Shown: positions 48,633 through 58,672 of the stretch, one piece after another | How positions within the stretch are numbered: the first letter of the stretch is position 1 | Layout of the letters: the number at the start of each line of letters is the position of its first letter | Assembly (NCBI GenBank): GCA_029858565.1 | Contig: JAOUEV010000001.1 | Coordinates: 1 to 64,000, forward strand | Length of the DNA: 64,000 bases | Direction: 5' to 3' | From: Nitrospirota bacterium | Lineage (GTDB): Bacteria > Nitrospirota > UBA9217 | Translations under genes and position numbers: made by a program | Notes under the pieces: model-generated | What the model saw: only the letters and a program-made list of their open reading frames with translations | What the model was told of the DNA's origin: nothing | Databases searched by the model: none

Positions 48633-50084
48633 ATGCTTTTTCAATGGACATACGGCTTCCTCCTCTCCGCTATCCTGCTCCTGACTGGATGCGGTGCCGG
48701 CTATCGTATCGGCGCTGCTGATCCGGGGGACAGCACGCTCGCGGCCAACGGGGATCCCGCTGCACTGGAGACCGGCGGTCCGGCCGATCCTGCGGCCATG
48801 CAGAACGGGAACAATGGCGCTGATGCTCCGGCTATCGACGCGGTAACAGCCGCGGACGGCGTTGTGGAGAGCGATGATGATGGCACGGCCGAGGAAGGTC
48901 CGCTCGATACTGCGCTGGAACTGGTCGAATCTGCCCGCGAACTCTGGGCCGGCGGCGACCGCGATCGCGCCATGGAAGCCCTTGACCAGGCCTATTCAGG
49001 GCTGTTGAACGCGCCGGTAGACGGTAACGACAAGGAGCTTCAGCAGCAGAAGGACGACCTCCGGTTCATGATCTCAAAGCGCCTGACGGAGATCTACTCC
49101 ACGCGCTATACCACGGCGAACGGTACGCACAAGGCGATACCGATCGTGGTGAACGAGCATGTGGAACGGGAGATCCGGTTGTTCCAGACGCTGGAAAGGG
49201 ATTTCTTCCTGGAATCCTACCAGCGGTCAGGCAGATACCGCGACATGATCCTCAAGATGCTCCGTGAGGCAGGAGTGCCCGAGGACATCGCCTGGCTGCC
49301 GCTCATTGAGAGCGGCTTCAAGGTGCGGGCGCTCTCGCGGGCGCGGGCGCTGGGACTCTGGCAGTTCATCCCGTCCACAGGATACAAGTTCGGCCTGAAG
49401 CGTACGGATTGGGTCGATGAACGCCTGGACCCGGAAAAGGCGACTGCGGCGGCCATTGCCTATTTGAAGGAACTGCACCAGATGTTCGGTGACTGGGCCA
49501 CGGTGCTTGCCGCATACAACTGCGGTGAGGGCGCGGTACTCCGGGCCATCCGCACGCAGAAGGTAAACTACCTGGATAATTTCTGGGATCTCTACGAGCG
49601 TCTGCCGCGCGAGACCGCGCGGTATTACCCGCGGTTCCTGGCGACCATTGCGATCATCAAGGAACCGGAGAAATACGGATTCACACTCGGCGAGCTTGAA
49701 CGTCCCGTCCCATTTGAGGTCGTTCCCATTTCCAAGCCGGTAAACCTGCAAAAACTGGCGGAGAAGATCGACTGTTCCGTCGAGGACCTGTCAGCGCTCA
49801 ATCCCGAGCTGCGCTATCTGGCGACGCCGGGCGCTTCCTACGATCTCAAGGTCCCGGTCGGGAAGGCAGCGCTCACCATCGCATCGGTAGACGCCCTTCC
49901 CAAGTACTCGCCGCCCAAGCCCGCCTATGTTGTTCATCGGGTAAGGCGGGGAGAGACGCTCTCGACAATTGCCCACCGCTATCGCACCAGTGTCCAGCGC
50001 ATTATGGACGCGAACAACCTCCGTTCGGGCCGCATGATCCGCGCGGGCAGGAAGCTCAAGATCCCCCTTACGCACGCGTCATAA
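48633..50084 (+). CDS. mltD: Membrane-bound lytic transglycosylase D-like, SLT + LysM
   Basis: GVPEDIAWLPLIESGFKVRALSRARALGLWQFIPSTG; LysM YVVHRVRRGETLSTIAHRYRTSVQRIMDANNL. Confidence 0.93.
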   Translation: MLFQWTYGFLLSAILLLTGCGAGYRIGAADPGDSTLAANGDPAALETGGPADPAAMQNGNNGADAPAIDAVTAADGVVESDDDGTAEEGPLDTALELVESARELWAGGDRDRAMEALDQAYSGLLNAPVDGNDKELQQQKDDLRFMISKRLTEIYSTRYTTANGTHKAIPIVVNEHVEREIRLFQTLERDFFLESYQRSGRYRDMILKMLREAGVPEDIAWLPLIESGFKVRALSRARALGLWQFIPSTGYKFGLKRTDWVDERLDPEKATAAAIAYLKELHQMFGDWATVLAAYNCGEGAVLRAIRTQKVNYLDNFWDLYERLPRETARYYPRFLATIAIIKEPEKYGFTLGELERPVPFEVVPISKPVNLQKLAEKIDCSVEDLSALNPELRYLATPGASYDLKVPVGKAALTIASVDALPKYSPPKPAYVVHRVRRGETLSTIAHRYRTSVQRIMDANNLRSGRMIRAGRKLKIPLTHAS

Positions 50085-50211
50085 TAATCTCCAGGACATT
50101 CAACGCGGTTTTGCGCAGAACTTACGATGATTTCCTGTGAAAGCGCTTACAGCATTCACCAGGACAGGATCATCATCTTGTGTCGGTGTTGAGGATCCCT
50201 TTTTTTGCAGA

Positions 50212-51390
50212 TCACGCATATTCTCCTGCGGCATGGGCTGAGGCCCAGGCCCAGTGCAGGTTATATCCTCCCAGCTCTCCTGTCACATCCATCACCTCTC
50301 CGATAAAGTAAAGCCCCGGCACTTTTTTTGCTTCCATGGTCTTTGATGACAGCTCATCGGTATGCACGCCGCCTGCGGTAACTTCCGCGATCCTGTATCC
50401 CTCGGTTCCCGCCGGTATGATCTTCCAGTTATGGAGACGGTCGGCAAGTTCCCGCAGATCCTTGTTCGAGCATTCGGTGATCGGCCATGCCGCGAACGAT
50501 GGGTCGAGCCAGGTCTGGACGAACCGTTTTGGAAGCAATTGACCAAGAAAATTTCCTACAGCCATGCGGCTTTGGCGCTTATCCTGAAAGCGCTCGTAAA
50601 TATCCCGGTCCGGAAGAAGGTTGATGTTCACCGGTGCGTTCGGTTCCCAGTAGAGCGATGCCTGGAGCACTGCAGGACCGCTCAGCCCCTTGTGCGTGAA
50701 CAGTATATTGCCCCGATAGGTCTTGCCCCCGCAGGCAACGGAAGCGTCCAGGGAAATACCCGCGCATTCTCTGAACCGTTTTTGCGCCGGGCCGGGGAAA
50801 AGCAGTGGCACGAGCGCGGGCCGGGGAGGAACCAGCTCAAGGCCGAATTGCCGGGCGATCTCATGGCCAAATGAGCTTGCACCGAGGTTTTCATAGGACA
50901 GACCTCCGGTGGCGATGACAAGCGACCGTGATTGAAACGCGCCCTTTCCGGTTGTGACCGTGAAACCCCCTTCTTGAACAATACGATGAACAGGACAGTC
51001 GAGATTGATCACAACGCCTGCGGAAGTGCATTCCCGTTCAAGCATGGCGATAATATCCTTTGCACTATCCCGGCAGAACATCTGACCCGCCTCTTTTTCA
51101 TAGTAGGCGATATGGTGCAGGGCAACGAGTGACAGCATGTCCCGGGGCGTGAACCGGGCAAGGGCTGATTTGCAGAAATTGGGATTTCTGGATCGATAAT
51201 GCTCTGCCGCAGCGTTCAGGTTCGTAAAGTTGCATCGACCCCCTCCTGAGATCCGCACCTTGGACCCTGTGCGGCTGGCATGATCCAGCACCAGCACGGA
51301 CCGGCCCCGTCCGGCGCAAAGAGCGGCACAGAACATCCCGGCTGCGCCGGCGCCGATGATGATAACGTCGCTTTTCTCATCTGCCTTCAT
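50212..51390 (-). CDS. BaiN/HI0933-type NAD(P)/FAD-dependent oxidoreductase
   Basis: VIIIGAGAAGMFCAALCAGRGRSVLVLDHASRTGSKVRISGGGRCNFTN; ...GGVHTDELSSKTMEAKKVPGLYFIGEVMDVTGELGGYNLHWAWASAHAAG; start 51390. Confidence 0.94.
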   Translation of the reverse strand: MKADEKSDVIIIGAGAAGMFCAALCAGRGRSVLVLDHASRTGSKVRISGGGRCNFTNLNAAAEHYRSRNPNFCKSALARFTPRDMLSLVALHHIAYYEKEAGQMFCRDSAKDIIAMLERECTSAGVVINLDCPVHRIVQEGGFTVTTGKGAFQSRSLVIATGGLSYENLGASSFGHEIARQFGLELVPPRPALVPLLFPGPAQKRFRECAGISLDASVACGGKTYRGNILFTHKGLSGPAVLQASLYWEPNAPVNINLLPDRDIYERFQDKRQSRMAVGNFLGQLLPKRFVQTWLDPSFAAWPITECSNKDLRELADRLHNWKIIPAGTEGYRIAEVTAGGVHTDELSSKTMEAKKVPGLYFIGEVMDVTGELGGYNLHWAWASAHAAGEYA

Positions 51391-51552
51391 GCCGCTCCTC
51401 CTGGGTCTGGTCAACCTACCGCTAACGAGCAGTATCATAGCCCTTTCGGCAACCCTTGACAAGGCACCCGTTGACAGAAGTTGACCGGAGACTGTCAGGT
51501 TACGCAGAAATATGGTATTATAGAATCCATACATCATATCCAGGAGGACGTT

Positions 51553-51954
51553 ATGGCTTTTGAATGGACCACGGATCTTGCCACGGGTAATTCGGATATC
51601 GACAGACAGCACCAGGAGATGTTCAAACGTATCAACAATCTGCTCGATGCCTGCACCCAGCAGAAGGGGAAGGAAGAGATCGGGAAATTCTTGGGTTTTC
51701 TCGAGGATTATGTGGTAGAGCATTTTAATGCCGAGGAAAAAGTCATGACCGAACGTCACTATCCCGGTCTTGCCGCTCACAAGCAGGAGCATGAGCATTT
51801 CAAGCAGAGGATCGCCACGATCAAGAAGGAGTTCGTGGAATTCGGTGCGACCATCCATGTGGTCTTGCTGGCGATCCGGACCGCAGGCGACTGGCTGATC
51901 TCGCATATTCGAAAGACTGATAAGGCAATGGGCGCTTTTCTCAAGGGCGCATAA
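51553..51954 (+). CDS. Bacteriohemerythrin
   Basis: FEWTTDLATGNSDIDRQHQEMFKRIN...HFNAEEKVMTERHYPGLAAHKQEHEHF...HIRKTDKAMG. Confidence 0.95.
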   Translation: MAFEWTTDLATGNSDIDRQHQEMFKRINNLLDACTQQKGKEEIGKFLGFLEDYVVEHFNAEEKVMTERHYPGLAAHKQEHEHFKQRIATIKKEFVEFGATIHVVLLAIRTAGDWLISHIRKTDKAMGAFLKGA

Positions 51955-51986
51955 GCAGGTCCCTGCAGTGTTCCAGAACGTATACC

Positions 51987-52020
51987 AAGCCGCTGAACAG
52001 GTTCTGTTCCGCGGCTTTTT
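51987..52020 (+). terminator. Rho-independent terminator of hemerythrin gene
   Basis: AGCCGCTGAACAG-GTT-CTGTTCCGCGGCT + TTTTT. Confidence 0.85.
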
Positions 52021-52131
52021 CATTCAGCCCGAAATTCTCCATCATCTCGTTGCTTCGATCGGCCTTTTATGCTACCGTAGCCGCGTGACCCCTGCTGAAC
52101 CTGCGTTGGCAAGCGATGAGGAGGTTGAATC

Positions 52132-53103
52132 ATGTTCGTTCCCTGCATGAGAACTAAGTTTCAGACAGCCACGTTGTTCCTGCTCCTGGCTGCAGTCACA
52201 GGATGCGCTCCCTCGGTCATGTTCCAGCAGATCCAGCCGGGCCATCTGGGGGCCGGCCGCGACCTCGGCATTGCGGTCAGCGCGCCGGATTTCGAGGTCA
52301 ACCTGGACCTTGCGGGCTTGCGGGAACTCGCCGCGGTCAGAAAGAAGAACTCCCAGAACCAGGGAACTCCTGCGGATACCGAGCTTTTCGCTCCCCTGGT
52401 GGAGCGTGAGATGATGAAGAATATCACGGCCAATCCGGTCATCCGGCTGTCGACCTCGATCACCCACACGATCGCGGTCTCAGGCGCGCTCTATGTTCGC
52501 GATATCACGACCATACAGAAGGACGAGATCAAGCTCGAGAACCGGGTCGTTGACGTACGGGAGACCGCCACGGTGGACCGGGTGTTCGAACTGACATTGA
52601 ACTATCAGGTCATATCAGCCGCCACGGGGACCACGATATTCTCGGGAAAGCAGGAGGGCGTGCGATCGCAACGCGGCCAGGGAAAGACCGCGCAGGAGGC
52701 GGTCGAACGGTTCGAACCCTGGGAAGATGTGCTCGAAAGTCTTATTGCGCAGGAATCCGGAAAGATGCTGAGCAAGGTCCTTCCCCGCCAGGTCACGGTC
52801 ACGCGCAAGCTCAAGGAAGGCTCGTCAAAGGCGCTCCGGGCGTCGGTCGAGGTTGCAGTAAAGGAAGGGCTGGATCGCGCGTGGCCCCTCTGGCAAGCGA
52901 TCAAGGACAGCGGTGAACAGCTAGCTCCTGCCGACAGGTCCGCTCTATTCCACAACATGGGGGTCTATTATGAATCCAAGGATGATCTGGTCAACGCCCG
53001 GCTGTTCTTCGAACAATGCCTGGCTGCACAGGATGAGGAGTTGTGCCGCAAAGGTCAGGAACGGATAAAGAGCAGGGAAGAGGCTTTGGACACAGTAAGA
53101 TAA
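52132..53103 (+). CDS. Hypothetical lipoprotein
   Basis: Lipobox VTGCAPS; 323 aa; no family recognised with confidence. Confidence 0.65.
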   Translation: MFVPCMRTKFQTATLFLLLAAVTGCAPSVMFQQIQPGHLGAGRDLGIAVSAPDFEVNLDLAGLRELAAVRKKNSQNQGTPADTELFAPLVEREMMKNITANPVIRLSTSITHTIAVSGALYVRDITTIQKDEIKLENRVVDVRETATVDRVFELTLNYQVISAATGTTIFSGKQEGVRSQRGQGKTAQEAVERFEPWEDVLESLIAQESGKMLSKVLPRQVTVTRKLKEGSSKALRASVEVAVKEGLDRAWPLWQAIKDSGEQLAPADRSALFHNMGVYYESKDDLVNARLFFEQCLAAQDEELCRKGQERIKSREEALDTVR

Positions 53104-53190
53104 CCCAGGCCAAGAAGTCTAGACGAAGGGATTTTTGTTTGCATATCCGGGTGGTGCGGCCATGCAGGATCGCGTCCGCGCGGTCTGCAA

Positions 53191-54099
53191 CTATTTTGGG
53201 AATCCCGCATCTGCAAGTGCCCGCAAGGGGCCGGTGCTTCTGAGCACTTCCAGCTGCTCCTTATCACGCACAAAGAACGAGCCGGCATAGGCCAGTGAAT
53301 TGAGCGATATGCCTTCCACATGTTCCCGGGAGCGCGGGACCAGCAGCATCCATGTTCGCGTCACGATCATGCAGTAGGGCAGCGACTGGCGGGTCAGTTC
53401 TCCGGGGACCGGCGGTTCGATCCCGACGCGTCCGAGCAGATGTCCGTAGAGATCGTAGGAGCGTTCCGCAGCTTCCCGGGCATCCTGCCACAGTGAACGA
53501 TCAATCCAGCTGAAGGCATGTTTGAAAGAAAAGGCGGGTATCGATCCGATCCCGTCCCGGTCGATTACTGCATCCCGCAGCAGCGGCTCCATGGGCACCG
53601 CAGGGCCCTGGGGATCCAGGGGGAGCGGAACGAACTGCAAATGCTTATGCTCCTGGCTTGCCCCGCCTTCCGGCCCGCCGTTGTAAAATCCCAGCCCGTC
53701 ATATTCCGCCATGCAGACCCAGAGGGCTTCGAAGTCCCGGACCGTCAGCAATGTTTCCTGATGCTCGAACCGGCGCGTGATGATCAGCAGATGATGCTCG
53801 ACCACGTTGAACTTGTTCAGGACGGCGATGTGGCTGTCGGTCACGTCAGACACGACCAGGTCGGTTTCGGGAGGGAGAAAGGGGTTGACCTTCAGGCCGG
53901 CGCGTTCGGCCTTGCTCTGCTCTTTCCGTGCCTCATCTTTGCGGCGCAGGCCGGCAAGGACCCGGACGAGGAACCGGACTCCCTGATCATTGATCACCGC
54001 ATGGTCCGTGGGAATTGGTAAAAGCACGCCGCTTGCCAGCGCGCGTTCAGTTGTCCGGAGCAAATGGTCCCGGAGGGTCCCTTTTTGCAAGAGTGTCAT
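53191..54099 (-). CDS. ATP adenylyltransferase / Ap4A phosphorylase family
   Basis: NPFLPPETDLVVSDVTDSHIAVLNKFNVVEHHLLIITRRFEHQETLL; YNGGPEGGASQEHKHLQFVPLPL histidine-triad region. Confidence 0.9.
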   Translation of the reverse strand: MTLLQKGTLRDHLLRTTERALASGVLLPIPTDHAVINDQGVRFLVRVLAGLRRKDEARKEQSKAERAGLKVNPFLPPETDLVVSDVTDSHIAVLNKFNVVEHHLLIITRRFEHQETLLTVRDFEALWVCMAEYDGLGFYNGGPEGGASQEHKHLQFVPLPLDPQGPAVPMEPLLRDAVIDRDGIGSIPAFSFKHAFSWIDRSLWQDAREAAERSYDLYGHLLGRVGIEPPVPGELTRQSLPYCMIVTRTWMLLVPRSREHVEGISLNSLAYAGSFFVRDKEQLEVLRSTGPLRALADAGFPK

Positions 54100-54279
54100 A
54101 GAGAGTGATCACTTACCATTCGGCAGGATTATACCATATCCGAAGGACAGGGTTCATTGTCAAAAAAGACCGTTGCAAAGTCGGTATGTGCATTCCGTTC
54201 CTGCTCTTGCCGCGTGAGGAAGCGCTTGCCCAGAAACCTTCGCCCGGGGTATCATGCACAGGCGGTAAGGAGAAAGCGC

Positions 54280-55137
54280 ATGATCGATCTCGCGAAAACA
54301 ACAGATGAAAAACTCATCGAACTTCTGTACACCGAAGGAGACAGGCTTTCTCGGACGGTCGTGGAGGAGATCACCGGGCGGCAGGGCATGGTGACGCGTC
54401 TGGCGGGGATAGTTTCCGATCCATGTAACTGGAACGAACCGCTGCCCGCGTGGTGGGCGCCTGTGCACGCTGTTTACGCCCTGGGCGCGATCGGCACGGC
54501 TGATACCGTGCTTCCGCTCTGCCGCGCACTGCGGTATGCCGAGGCCTGCGAGAACGACTGGGTCACCGAGGACCTTCCTTCCATCTTCGGCCGCATCGGG
54601 AACGCTGCGTCAAAGCTTATTCAGACCATGGCCTTTGACCGGACCTCCGGGTGGCTGGTCCGCACGATCTGTCTCGAAGGCCTGGCGGCCATGACCCTTC
54701 GCGATCCTTCTTCGCAGGCAAAGGTCTTCAGCCTTGTGCATGCCGTCTTTGTCGATCCCGGCGAGGACCTGACGCTCCGGCAGAACGCGGGCAGCATCCT
54801 GCTCGATCTCCTGAGGCAGGAATACCGCGCTGACCTCATTGCCTTCGGTGCTCTGGAGCGGGCGAGGGCGGACAAGGACCCCTCGGTCAAGGTGTTGTTC
54901 ACTGACCGGGAAGTCGAAAAGGACTTCGCGAGGGGCGTGATGGCCCGGGAGCATTATGAGCGGGACTGGCTCCGGTTCTATGAACCCGACGCGATCGCTG
55001 AACGGCAGCGGCGGTGGGACAAGGAACAGCTGGAAAAGGCCGCGCAGCCCGAACATCGCACCCCCCAGGAACTTTGCCCCCTGGCACAGGACAAGAACCA
55101 TCGGAAGTGCTGTTTGGGGAAGGTGGGGCTGGCGTGA
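54280..55137 (+). CDS. HEAT-like repeat protein with SEC-C-like Cys/His terminus
   Basis: GAIGTADTVLPLCRALRYAEACENDWVTEDLPSIFGRIG; C-terminal CPLAQDKNHRKCC. Confidence 0.6.
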   Translation: MIDLAKTTDEKLIELLYTEGDRLSRTVVEEITGRQGMVTRLAGIVSDPCNWNEPLPAWWAPVHAVYALGAIGTADTVLPLCRALRYAEACENDWVTEDLPSIFGRIGNAASKLIQTMAFDRTSGWLVRTICLEGLAAMTLRDPSSQAKVFSLVHAVFVDPGEDLTLRQNAGSILLDLLRQEYRADLIAFGALERARADKDPSVKVLFTDREVEKDFARGVMAREHYERDWLRFYEPDAIAERQRRWDKEQLEKAAQPEHRTPQELCPLAQDKNHRKCCLGKVGLA

Positions 55138-55246
55138 GGATCAGCCGGCAGGCCGTAAGCGATAAAGGAGCAAGCACGAGAAAAGCTCATGAATCAGATA
55201 CGTGCTATTGCAGCCGGATCTGCGAACTCGAAAGGAAAGAATTGCC

Positions 55247-55432
55247 GTGGTACCCAATATCGATTACAGCCTCTGCCAGGGATGCGGAGGATGCGCTGAA
55301 GCTTATCCCCAGTTCTTCAAAATGCATGAGGAGAAGGCCTGGATCATTAATGCCGAAAAGTTCGATGCAGAGCGGGACAAGGGCGTTCTTCTGGTCTGTC
55401 CCTACTATGCGATCTCGATCGAAAAGGGATAG
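55247..55432 (+). CDS. Small single-cluster ferredoxin
   Basis: CQGCGGCAEAYPQFFKM...VCPYYAI; GTG start at 55247. Confidence 0.8.
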   Translation: MVPNIDYSLCQGCGGCAEAYPQFFKMHEEKAWIINAEKFDAERDKGVLLVCPYYAISIEKG

Positions 55433-55459
55433 AGCGCAGTCCGGGCCTGTCCCGTTAGC

Positions 55460-56383
55460 TTAACTCGACGGGCATTCCTTGCCGCTGGCCTTTGTTTCCC
55501 AAAGCCGCTTTGCAATACGCTCGGTCCTCTCTCCGTTCTCAACGGTCTCCTGCCATTGCGACGGAATACCCTCGATGCCATAGCGAGCGCCGGCGATAGC
55601 TCCGGTCATGGCGCAGAGTGTGTCGTCCGTCGTACCGCCCAACTCGGCTGCGTTGAGCAGCGCGCTCTTGAAATCCTTGTTCGCCAGGACAGTGTAGATC
55701 GCCGTGGGCACAGAGTTCAGTGCCGATCCCCCGTTTCCCAACTGCTCGACAACATCCTTCTTCGAACAACCTTCTTCAAGGAACCGGAAGACCAACTTAA
55801 GCTTTTCCTGGTAGGGCGGTGAATTGGTGATCAAACGGAGCAGCGCAAGGAATTCCGAGGGGATGATCTCGCCGGATTCGGAAAGGACCGAGAGGGCGAT
55901 CGCGCATGCATGAACGACCGCTCCTTCAAGCGCCAGCTCATGGCTGTGGGTGATCGACGCGCAGTGGTATGCGATATCGCGAAGGGTGCGCGGATCGTCA
56001 TGGTATAGGAGGCCCACCGGAGAGACGCGGACGACCGCACCGTTCCCATAGGAGCCCTCAGGGAAGATGTCCCGGTCCAGCATGCCGAAGCCCAGCCGCC
56101 CGTTGCGCATCATGCGGAAGACCCGGGAGACCGTGTTGCCGTACCTTCGCCAGGGCTCCTGTTCGTAATATCTGATCAGGTTCTCGGTCATGTGCCAGTA
56201 ATGGAACTCGCCGAGGTCGGCAAGCGACTCCGCGACCCCCAGGGACAGGACCGTATCGTCGCTGTACCGGGGAGCCAGGTCCGCGGCTTCAGCGCCTGCG
56301 GCTCCCTGCCGCCGAGCGCCGAGCGAATCGCCTACAGCTAAACCGACAAGACATCCCTTGAATTTTGAGAGTTTTCTTTCCAT
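55460..56383 (-). CDS. ADP-ribosylglycohydrolase (DraG-like) family protein
   Basis: KFKGCLVGLAVGDSLGARRQG...RYSDDTVLSLGVAESL...LGGTTDDTLCAMTGAIAGARYG. Confidence 0.92.
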   Translation of the reverse strand: MERKLSKFKGCLVGLAVGDSLGARRQGAAGAEAADLAPRYSDDTVLSLGVAESLADLGEFHYWHMTENLIRYYEQEPWRRYGNTVSRVFRMMRNGRLGFGMLDRDIFPEGSYGNGAVVRVSPVGLLYHDDPRTLRDIAYHCASITHSHELALEGAVVHACAIALSVLSESGEIIPSEFLALLRLITNSPPYQEKLKLVFRFLEEGCSKKDVVEQLGNGGSALNSVPTAIYTVLANKDFKSALLNAAELGGTTDDTLCAMTGAIAGARYGIEGIPSQWQETVENGERTERIAKRLWETKASGKECPSS

Positions 56384-56543
56384 CACAAGAGAAAATCCTG
56401 GCAAATGCCGTGCATGAGGCTTGCGCAGGCCCGGGTGGGGCAGGAAAATAACCCGGGTCGTTGGTGCGGGGATATTATAAGAAGTTGGCTCCGGGGAAAG
56501 CAAGGGACGAAAACGGCCGGGGAGGTACAGAGCAATAGTAGAT

Positions 56544-58670
56544 TTAGCTGACCACCTGGCTGATAAAATCATCCCTCGACATCTCAAAGAGCGATTTCGG
56601 CGGGGAGAAACGGTCACCTAGACGTTTCGCGAGATCGTCAAGTTTCTCAACGATCTCCTTTGCGCCTGCATCATCCGCGAATTTGAGCAGCCCTCCGCGG
56701 AAAGGCGGGAACCCGATTCCGAAGACCAGGGCCGCATCAAGCAGGTCAGGCCGGTCAATGATCCCTTCCTCGATACAAAGTGCGGCTTCCTTGATCATCA
56801 GCAGTATTGTCCGGTCAATGATCTCCTGATCCGGGATCGTCTTTGAATGCCCGTTCGTGGACGCGATCAGGCTGAGCACAACAGGGTCCGGACCTTTTCG
56901 CTCCCTGCCCTCGTAGCAATAGAAGCCCTTTCCATTCTTTTTCCCGTAATAGCCTTCCTTATATAACCGCTTGAGCAGGTCCGGCGGTGCCACGCGGTCG
57001 CCGAGTCCTTTGTGCAGGATGCCTGCAACCTTATAGGCGACGTCGATGCCGATCTCATCGAGGAGGACGAACGCTCCCATGGGCATGCCGAACTTCATCA
57101 GCACACTGTCGATATGATCGATGGACTCACCTTCCTCGAGCATTCTCGCTGCTTCGGTCAGGAATGGCATCAAAATGCGGTTCACCAGGAATCCCGGCCC
57201 ATCGTTCACAACCACCGGGAGCTTGCCGAGTTTGACAGAGAGCGCGGATATGGCCGCCACAACAGCGGGATCGGTCTGCTTGCCCCGAACGATCTCCACG
57301 AGCGGCATCTTTTCAACAGGATTGAAGAAATGCATGCCAACTACCCGTCCGGGGCGCTGTGCCGCTGATGCAAGCTCGGTGACCGAAAGCGACGAGGTGT
57401 TTGTCGCGAAGATCGCGTCTGGCCTTGCAACGGTCTCAAAGTCGCGGAGCACTTGTTTTTTCACATCCATGTTCTCGATGACCGCTTCTATCGTCAGGTC
57501 TGCCTGCGCGAAGCCGGCAAGATCGGGACCGCCGGCGATCCGGTCCATGCCGTCCCGTGCCTGAATTGCAGTGACAATGCCTTTTTTCATCCTTTTGCGG
57601 AAGATATCATGCGCGGTCCTGAGACCTGCGCCAACAGCTTTGGTGTTCACGTCCCTGAGCCGGACGGAAAGCCCTTTTTCCGCAAGAAGCTGGGCAATAC
57701 CCGCGCCCATGATCCCCGCGCCGGTGACAGCGGCATGATCGATCGAGACAGCAGAGGTTCGCGCTTCTTTCTTGAGGATCTCGCTGAGGTAATAGACATG
57801 GATAAGGTTCTTGGCAACAGGTGAGGCGATCAGTTGACCGATCAGCAGTGCTTCATGTGCATAGCCTGCCCTTTTCCCATGAATCAGGCCATGGCGTACG
57901 GCATCGAGCGCCGCAAGCGGCGCAGGATAATTGCCGCGGGTCTCTTTGCGGATCTCATTTTCAGCTTTCCTATATATAAACGAGCGGGTCAGAGGGTTGC
58001 TTTCGAGCACCTTCATCGCCAAGGGCCTGCGCGCCCTGATCTTCTTCGGCGCCGCGGTGTCAATGGCCTTTTTAGCCAAGGCAACAGCGGCAGGGAGCAG
58101 ATTCTCCTTATAGGTGACCTCGTCGGCAAGGCCGATCCGCTTTGCCTTCCTTGGATATACGGATTTCCCGGTAAGGATCATGTCCAGGGAATTCGCAAGG
58201 CCGACGAGTCGGGGCAGACGCTGGGTGCCGCCGAAGCCGGGGATGATGCCGAGCTTCACCTCCGGCAGACCAAGAACGGTCCTGGGCCCGCTGCTGACGA
58301 CACGATAGCGGCATGCAAGGGCCAGTTCCAGTCCTCCGCCAAGGCAGGCGCCGTTGATCGCGGCAACTGTGGGGAAGGGCAGGTCCTCGATCTTCTGCAG
58401 GACCTCCTGGCCGTTCCTGCTCAGCTCTTCGCCGAGATCGGCATCAGTGATGTTTCGGATCTCGGAAATATCAGCTCCGGCGATGAAATTGTCCGGCTTC
58501 CCGCTCCTGATAACGAGCGCCTTGATCGTTCTACTTATGGATAGATCGTCAAGAATCCGCGACAGTTCATCCATGACCGCTGTGGTGAGCTTGTTCACCT
58601 TCTCGTCAGGCAGGTCGAAGGTCAGGACGGCGATGCCGTGGCTATCTATTTCATAATGAAATGCCGACAT
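56544..58670 (-). CDS. fadJ: Multifunctional enoyl-CoA hydratase / 3-hydroxyacyl-CoA dehydrogenase
   Basis: AAINGACLGGGLELALACRYRV; AVTGAGIMGAGIAQLLAEKG; GMHFFNPVEKMPLVEIV. Confidence 0.94.
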   Translation of the reverse strand: MSAFHYEIDSHGIAVLTFDLPDEKVNKLTTAVMDELSRILDDLSISRTIKALVIRSGKPDNFIAGADISEIRNITDADLGEELSRNGQEVLQKIEDLPFPTVAAINGACLGGGLELALACRYRVVSSGPRTVLGLPEVKLGIIPGFGGTQRLPRLVGLANSLDMILTGKSVYPRKAKRIGLADEVTYKENLLPAAVALAKKAIDTAAPKKIRARRPLAMKVLESNPLTRSFIYRKAENEIRKETRGNYPAPLAALDAVRHGLIHGKRAGYAHEALLIGQLIASPVAKNLIHVYYLSEILKKEARTSAVSIDHAAVTGAGIMGAGIAQLLAEKGLSVRLRDVNTKAVGAGLRTAHDIFRKRMKKGIVTAIQARDGMDRIAGGPDLAGFAQADLTIEAVIENMDVKKQVLRDFETVARPDAIFATNTSSLSVTELASAAQRPGRVVGMHFFNPVEKMPLVEIVRGKQTDPAVVAAISALSVKLGKLPVVVNDGPGFLVNRILMPFLTEAARMLEEGESIDHIDSVLMKFGMPMGAFVLLDEIGIDVAYKVAGILHKGLGDRVAPPDLLKRLYKEGYYGKKNGKGFYCYEGRERKGPDPVVLSLIASTNGHSKTIPDQEIIDRTILLMIKEAALCIEEGIIDRPDLLDAALVFGIGFPPFRGGLLKFADDAGAKEIVEKLDDLAKRLGDRFSPPKSLFEMSRDDFISQVVS

Positions 58671-58672
58671 GG

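Noticed and set aside
50212-52023. 603-aa minus-strand ORF in the track
   Set aside because: Only the part from 51390 is the BaiN-type flavoprotein; the upstream ~211 codons run antisense through the hemerythrin gene and have no recognisable domain
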